Origin: Photobacterium damselae
Lineage (GTDB): Bacteria; Pseudomonadota; Gammaproteobacteria; Enterobacterales; Vibrionaceae
Length of the DNA: 64,000 nt
Direction of reading: 5' to 3'
NCBI RefSeq assembly: GCF_003026815.1
Contig: NZ_PYOG01000016.1
Span: 1-64,000, forward strand
Below are positions 59,984 to 64,000 of the stretch, piece after piece (positions within the stretch are counted from its first letter, which is position 1; each line of letters opens with the position of its first letter). Below the pieces are notes generated by a model. The model was not told where the DNA came from and made no database searches. It saw only the letters and a program-made list of their open reading frames with translations. Position numbers and translations under genes: made by a program.

Positions 59984-61335
59984 TGGGATTTTTGTGGAAT
60001 CTAGGGGCATTCTTACTGGCTCTTGGCATTCTTATTGCCGTGCATGAGTTTGGTCATTTTTGGGTTGCTCGTCGCTGTGGTGTTTATGTCGAACGTTTTT
60101 CTATTGGTTTTGGCAAAGCAATTTGGCAACGAAAAGGGAAAGATGGCACCGAATATACTCTTGCAATGATTCCACTGGGTGGATACGTTAAAATGCTCGA
60201 TGAGCGCGTTGAAGCCGTTCCCGAGCATCAGCGTCATATGGCGTTTAATAACAAGAAGCTATGGCAACGTAGCGCGATTGTTGCCGCTGGTCCTTTTGCA
60301 AACTTTGTCTTTGCCGTTTTTGCTTACTGGGTGGTGTACCTTATTGGTGTTCCCGCGGTTAAGCCTGTCATTGGTGAAGTAGCGCCACAATCTATTGCTG
60401 CACAGGGCGGAATTGCGCCTGGAATGGAACTAAAATCTATTTCAGGAATCGAAACCCCTGATTGGGAATCTGTTAATATGGCGATGATATCTCATATTGG
60501 CGATAAGCAAATGGCAGTGACGCTCACAGAGCCTCATTCCAATATTGATGTAAAGCGTACGCTTAATTTGACTGATTGGTCTTATGATCCTGAGCGTGAA
60601 AATGTTTTAACGACTTTGGGTTTAACGCCATATACGCCAGCAATAACGCTAGTTATCTCACAACTTGTAGATAATGGCGCTGCAATTAATGCAGGATTCC
60701 AGTTAAATGATAAAATTATTGCGGTTGATGGAGAGCCAATTAAACAGTGGCAAACTTTTGCAGATCTTGTAAAGGCAAATCCAGGTAAGACGTTAAATGT
60801 TGAAGTGTTAAGAGATAATGCACCTTTAACCTTAGCGCTAACACCAGCAGTAAAAGATTTAAAAGATGGTTCAAAAGTAGGCTATGTCGGTATCGCGCCA
60901 AAAGTTGATGCTTGGCCTGAAGATTACCGAATTAACTTACAATTTGGACCTATCGAATCTGTGGCTAAGGCAACAGAGAAAACATGGCAATTGGTGACAC
61001 TCACCTTTGACATGGTAACTAAGTTAGTGACGGGCGATGTAGCAATTAAGAACCTAAGTGGTCCTATTTCAATTGCGAAAGGCGCTGGTATGACCGCCGA
61101 TTTTGGTTTGGTTTATTTCCTAGGCTTTCTAGCATTGATCAGTGTGAACTTGGGTATTGTAAACTTATTGCCGCTGCCAGTGCTTGATGGTGGACATTTG
61201 ATGTTTTTTGCCATTGAAGCGGTAACTCGTCGTCCTGTATCAGAAAAGATTCAGGACATAGGCTATAGAGTGGGATCAGCCATTTTGGTTGCGTTAATGG
61301 CCATTGCGCTATTCAATGATTTTACCCGCCTTTAA
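59983..61335 (+). CDS. rseP: site-2 protease RseP
   Basis: Intramembrane metalloprotease that cleaves RseA to release sigma-E; 450 residues. The zinc motif HEFGHF is at residues 22-27, the second motif LPLPVLDGGHLM near 398, with two PDZ domains between. It has four membrane helices. It is coupled to dxr and precedes bamA. Confidence 0.96.
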   Translation: MGFLWNLGAFLLALGILIAVHEFGHFWVARRCGVYVERFSIGFGKAIWQRKGKDGTEYTLAMIPLGGYVKMLDERVEAVPEHQRHMAFNNKKLWQRSAIVAAGPFANFVFAVFAYWVVYLIGVPAVKPVIGEVAPQSIAAQGGIAPGMELKSISGIETPDWESVNMAMISHIGDKQMAVTLTEPHSNIDVKRTLNLTDWSYDPERENVLTTLGLTPYTPAITLVISQLVDNGAAINAGFQLNDKIIAVDGEPIKQWQTFADLVKANPGKTLNVEVLRDNAPLTLALTPAVKDLKDGSKVGYVGIAPKVDAWPEDYRINLQFGPIESVAKATEKTWQLVTLTFDMVTKLVTGDVAIKNLSGPISIAKGAGMTADFGLVYFLGFLALISVNLGIVNLLPLPVLDGGHLMFFAIEAVTRRPVSEKIQDIGYRVGSAILVALMAIALFNDFTRL

Positions 61336-61377
61336 TAAATGCATTTTTAGCAAGGAATAATCAGAACAGTAATGGCG

Positions 61378-63795
61378 ATGAAAAAACTGTTGGTTGCATC
61401 CCTACTTTTAGGTAGTAGCGTTGCGCATAGTGCGGAACAAAATTTTGTTGTCGATGATATTCGCTTTGAAGGCCTTCAGCGTGTCACATTAGGTGCTGCA
61501 TTGTTAAAAATGCCGGTACGTGTGGGTGACACGGTTGATAGCCAAGACGTATCATCGCTTATCCGATCTTTATATGCTTCCGGTAACTTTGAAGATGTTC
61601 AAGTTTACCGTGACGGCAATACACTTATTATTCAAGTGCATGAGCGTCCGACCATCGCAAGTATTACTTTTGCAGGTAATAAGGCGATCAAAGAAGATCA
61701 GCTTAAAGAGAATCTAAACTCGGCAGACTTACGTGTTGGTGAAGCGTTAGACCGTACAACACTGAGTAAAATCGAGAAGGGGTTAGAGGACTTCTACTAT
61801 AGCGTTGGTAAGTACAATGCAACAGTAGAAGCCGTTGTGACGCCTCTGCCTCGTAACCGTGTCGATCTTAAATTTGTCTTTACCGAAGGTGTATCTGCGA
61901 AAATTAAGCAGATTAACATCTTAGGTAACCACGTATTTAGTGATGCTGATATTCGCAGTAAGTTTAATCTTAAAGCGAATGTGCCATGGTGGAACTTCAT
62001 GGCTAATGAAAAGTATCAGAAACAAGTACTGGCTGGTGACCTTGAAGCTCTGCGTACTATGTATTTAAATGATGGTTATTTAAAGTATCGTTTAGACTCT
62101 ACGCAAGTATCGATTTCACCTGATAAAAAAGGCGTATACATCACGTTGAAAGTTCACGAAGGTGAGCAATACAAAGTGAAAAGCGTTCAGTTCCGTGGTG
62201 ATACGGTAAACAGTCAGGCAGAGCTTGATAAACTGGTCGACTTTAAAGCGGGTGATGTTTATAACGGCGCGAAAGTAACGGCACTTGAAGAAGCGGTAAA
62301 ACGTAAACTGGGTGAAGCTGGTTACGCGTATCCTCAAGTTCAAACTATCCCTGAATTTGATGATGCAACCAAAGAAGTCTCTTTAGTGGTTAACATCGAT
62401 CCTGGTAAACGTGTTTATGTACGTAAGATTGAGTTTGCCGGTAACGCATCGACAAAAGATGAAGTACTGCGTCGTGAAATGCGTCAGATGGAAGGTACTT
62501 GGCTTAATGCGAAGAACATTGAAACCGGTAAACAACGTCTAAATCGTACAGGTTTCTTTGAAAATGTCGATGTAGAAACAGTACGAGTACCAGGTTCAGA
62601 TGATCAGGTTGATGTTCGCTATAAAGTTAAAGAAGCGAATGCAGGTAGTGTGAACTTTGGTGTTGGTTACGGTACCGAGTCAGGTATTAGTTTCCAAGCT
62701 GGTTTAACCCAAGATAACTTCTTAGGTACAGGTAACCGTTTTGGTATTAATGCCATGATGAACGATTACCAGAAGAACGTAAGTCTTGAATATAAAGACC
62801 CGTACTTCACCATTGATGGCATCAGCTTAGGTGGTAAGGTTTACTACAATGAGTTTGAAGCATCGAATGCAAACATCTCTGACTATACCAACCAGAGTTA
62901 TGGTACAAGCCTAACGTGGGGCTTCCCATTTAATGAGCTGAACTTCTTTGACTTTGGTCTAGGTTATGATCATAACAAGATCTCCAATACTCAAGAGTAT
63001 TATCAGATTGAGAAGTTTAAGCGAGCTCATGGCTTTGACCGCGATGACGGTTCAATTGTACTGGATGATTTTTACTGGTCAGCATCTTGGACGCGTAATA
63101 ATCTAAACCGTGGCTACTTCCCAACATCAGGTAACTACCAGCGTGCGTCACTTCGTATGACTATTCCTGGTTCTGATGCTCAGTACTACAAAGCTCAATA
63201 CGATGTTCGTCAGTATATTCCATTAACTCAATCGCAAGATTTCAGTTTATTACTACGTGGTCGTTTAGGTTACGGTAACGGTTATGGTAAGACAGACAAC
63301 GGTAGTGATCAGTTATTGCCATTCTACGAGAACTTCTATGCCGGTGGCTTCTCTACCTTACGTGGTTTCCGTTCTAATACCGTAGGTCCAAAAGCTGTTT
63401 ATGTTGGTGGTTGTCCTGCTGGTGGTGGCATCAGTGGTAATAACAACTGTTATACCGGTACTGATGATGCAGCCGGTGGTAACGCACAGGCTCTAGCAAG
63501 TATGGAGCTTATCGTTCCAACACCATTTGTATCAGAAGAGTTCCGCAACCAGATCCGCACAAGTATCTTTGTTGATGCTGGTACGGTTTGGGATACTGAA
63601 TACGATCTGAAAGATTCAAGTGGTAAGTACCTATATGATTACTCTGATCCAGGTATGATCCGTGCGTCATATGGTGCAGCGCTACAGTGGATGTCTCCAA
63701 TGGGTCCACTTGTATTCTCATTGGCTAAGCCAATTAAGAAATATGATGGGGATGATGAAGAACTATTCACATTCACCATTGGTCAAACATTCTAA
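61378..63795 (+). CDS. bamA: outer membrane protein assembly factor BamA
   Basis: Central beta-barrel insertase of the outer membrane; 805 residues. Signal peptide [18 protein letters not shown], five POTRA domains (about 23-420) and a 16-strand barrel with the loop-6 VRGF/IRGF-type LRGFRSN near 663; it ends in Phe (FTIGQTF). The ATG at 61378 is preferred to 61372. It is followed 20 bp later by skp. Confidence 0.96.
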   Translation: MKKLLVASLLLGSSVAHSAEQNFVVDDIRFEGLQRVTLGAALLKMPVRVGDTVDSQDVSSLIRSLYASGNFEDVQVYRDGNTLIIQVHERPTIASITFAGNKAIKEDQLKENLNSADLRVGEALDRTTLSKIEKGLEDFYYSVGKYNATVEAVVTPLPRNRVDLKFVFTEGVSAKIKQINILGNHVFSDADIRSKFNLKANVPWWNFMANEKYQKQVLAGDLEALRTMYLNDGYLKYRLDSTQVSISPDKKGVYITLKVHEGEQYKVKSVQFRGDTVNSQAELDKLVDFKAGDVYNGAKVTALEEAVKRKLGEAGYAYPQVQTIPEFDDATKEVSLVVNIDPGKRVYVRKIEFAGNASTKDEVLRREMRQMEGTWLNAKNIETGKQRLNRTGFFENVDVETVRVPGSDDQVDVRYKVKEANAGSVNFGVGYGTESGISFQAGLTQDNFLGTGNRFGINAMMNDYQKNVSLEYKDPYFTIDGISLGGKVYYNEFEASNANISDYTNQSYGTSLTWGFPFNELNFFDFGLGYDHNKISNTQEYYQIEKFKRAHGFDRDDGSIVLDDFYWSASWTRNNLNRGYFPTSGNYQRASLRMTIPGSDAQYYKAQYDVRQYIPLTQSQDFSLLLRGRLGYGNGYGKTDNGSDQLLPFYENFYAGGFSTLRGFRSNTVGPKAVYVGGCPAGGGISGNNNCYTGTDDAAGGNAQALASMELIVPTPFVSEEFRNQIRTSIFVDAGTVWDTEYDLKDSSGKYLYDYSDPGMIRASYGAALQWMSPMGPLVFSLAKPIKKYDGDDEELFTFTIGQTF

Positions 63796-63815
63796 GAAAT
63801 TTAAGGAGATATCTT

Positions 63816-64000
63816 TTGAAACAGTGGGTTAAAGCAGCAGGTCTAAGCCTAGTAATTCTTTCTTCATCTATGTACGCTAATGCAGCGGAAGCCGCACAAA
63901 AGATTGGCTATGTAGCAACTGGTCAGGCTATGGCTCAGCTAGCTAAACGCTACAATGTACAAGATAAGCTTCGTAAAGAGTTCAGCGGTCGTGTAAACGA
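63816..64000 (+). CDS. skp: periplasmic chaperone Skp (partial, cut by the window end)
   Basis: The first 61 codons or so: signal peptide (LKQWVKAAGLSLVILSSSMYANA) and the start of the mature protein (AQKIGYVATGQAMAQLAKRY), as in OmpH/Skp. It begins at TTG 63816, with AAGGAG 9 nt upstream. The rest lies beyond the window. It carries unfolded outer-membrane proteins to BamA. Confidence 0.92.
   Translation, partial: MKQWVKAAGLSLVILSSSMYANAAEAAQKIGYVATGQAMAQLAKRYNVQDKLRKEFSGRVN

Overview
The window looks like a chromosomal stretch of a member of the Vibrionaceae, most like Photobacterium, Aliivibrio or Vibrio. The evidence is gene order plus protein resemblance: a 5S rRNA and tRNA-Asp at the end of an rRNA operon, recC-recB-recD without ptrA, csdA/csdE-gcvB-gcvA-ygdD-rlmM, xni-ppnN, queF-syd-CsrB RNAs-yqcC-truC-yqcA, and glnD-map-rpsB-tsf-pyrH-frr-uppS-cdsA-dxr-rseP-bamA-skp. 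The base composition is moderately AT-rich. No genus assignment can be proved from the sequence alone. I saw no prophage, insertion sequence, transposon or CRISPR array.

Layout. 1-300: 5S rRNA, an aberrant tRNA-Asp and the operon terminator, then a 16-nt tRNA remnant. 355-5080: a TRIC/UPF0126 membrane protein and a three-gene acid-resistance operon (gadC-glsA-gadB). 5627-10091: dapD, a LexA-controlled divergent pair (yebG and a Tag-like DNA glycosylase), and a YeiE-like LysR regulator divergent from a TDT-family transporter. 10293-19823: recC, recB, recD. 20015-24250: a DUF302 protein, argA with an ARG box, mltA, tcdA. 24339-25874: an AT-rich pocket of three small genes of unknown function. 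25902-31043: csdE, csdA, the GcvB small RNA, gcvA, an alpha/beta hydrolase, ygdD, rlmM. 31100-40463: xni, ppnN, a diguanylate-cyclase-like protein, a TPR protein with a decayed GGDEF domain, queF, syd and three small uncharacterised proteins.

40464-42690 is the most striking part. Three CsrB-family regulatory RNA genes stand in tandem on the plus strand. Each is rich in GGA motifs in hairpin loops, ends in its own terminator, and has a UvrY/VarA/GacA-type 18-bp palindrome about 170 bp upstream. Copies 1 and 3 are nearly identical with no gaps, while their promoters differ. A 9 x 7-bp tandem repeat separates copies 2 and 3.

42688-46663 holds a quinol-type nitric oxide reductase and a divergent NorR activator. 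The shared intergenic DNA shows three GT-N7-AC NorR sites and a sigma-54 promoter, so the regulatory circuit can be read directly. 46649-49822: two DUF proteins, yqcC, truC, yqcA. 49951-64000: glnD and map on the minus strand, then the long plus-strand series for translation, nucleotide and isoprenoid/phospholipid synthesis and outer-membrane assembly, from an rpsB leader and promoter to a truncated skp at the window edge.

Most genes are housekeeping. The regulatory layer is the richer part: LexA, ArgR, NorR/sigma-54, VarA-CsrB, GcvB, the S2 leader and several unexplained inverted repeats.
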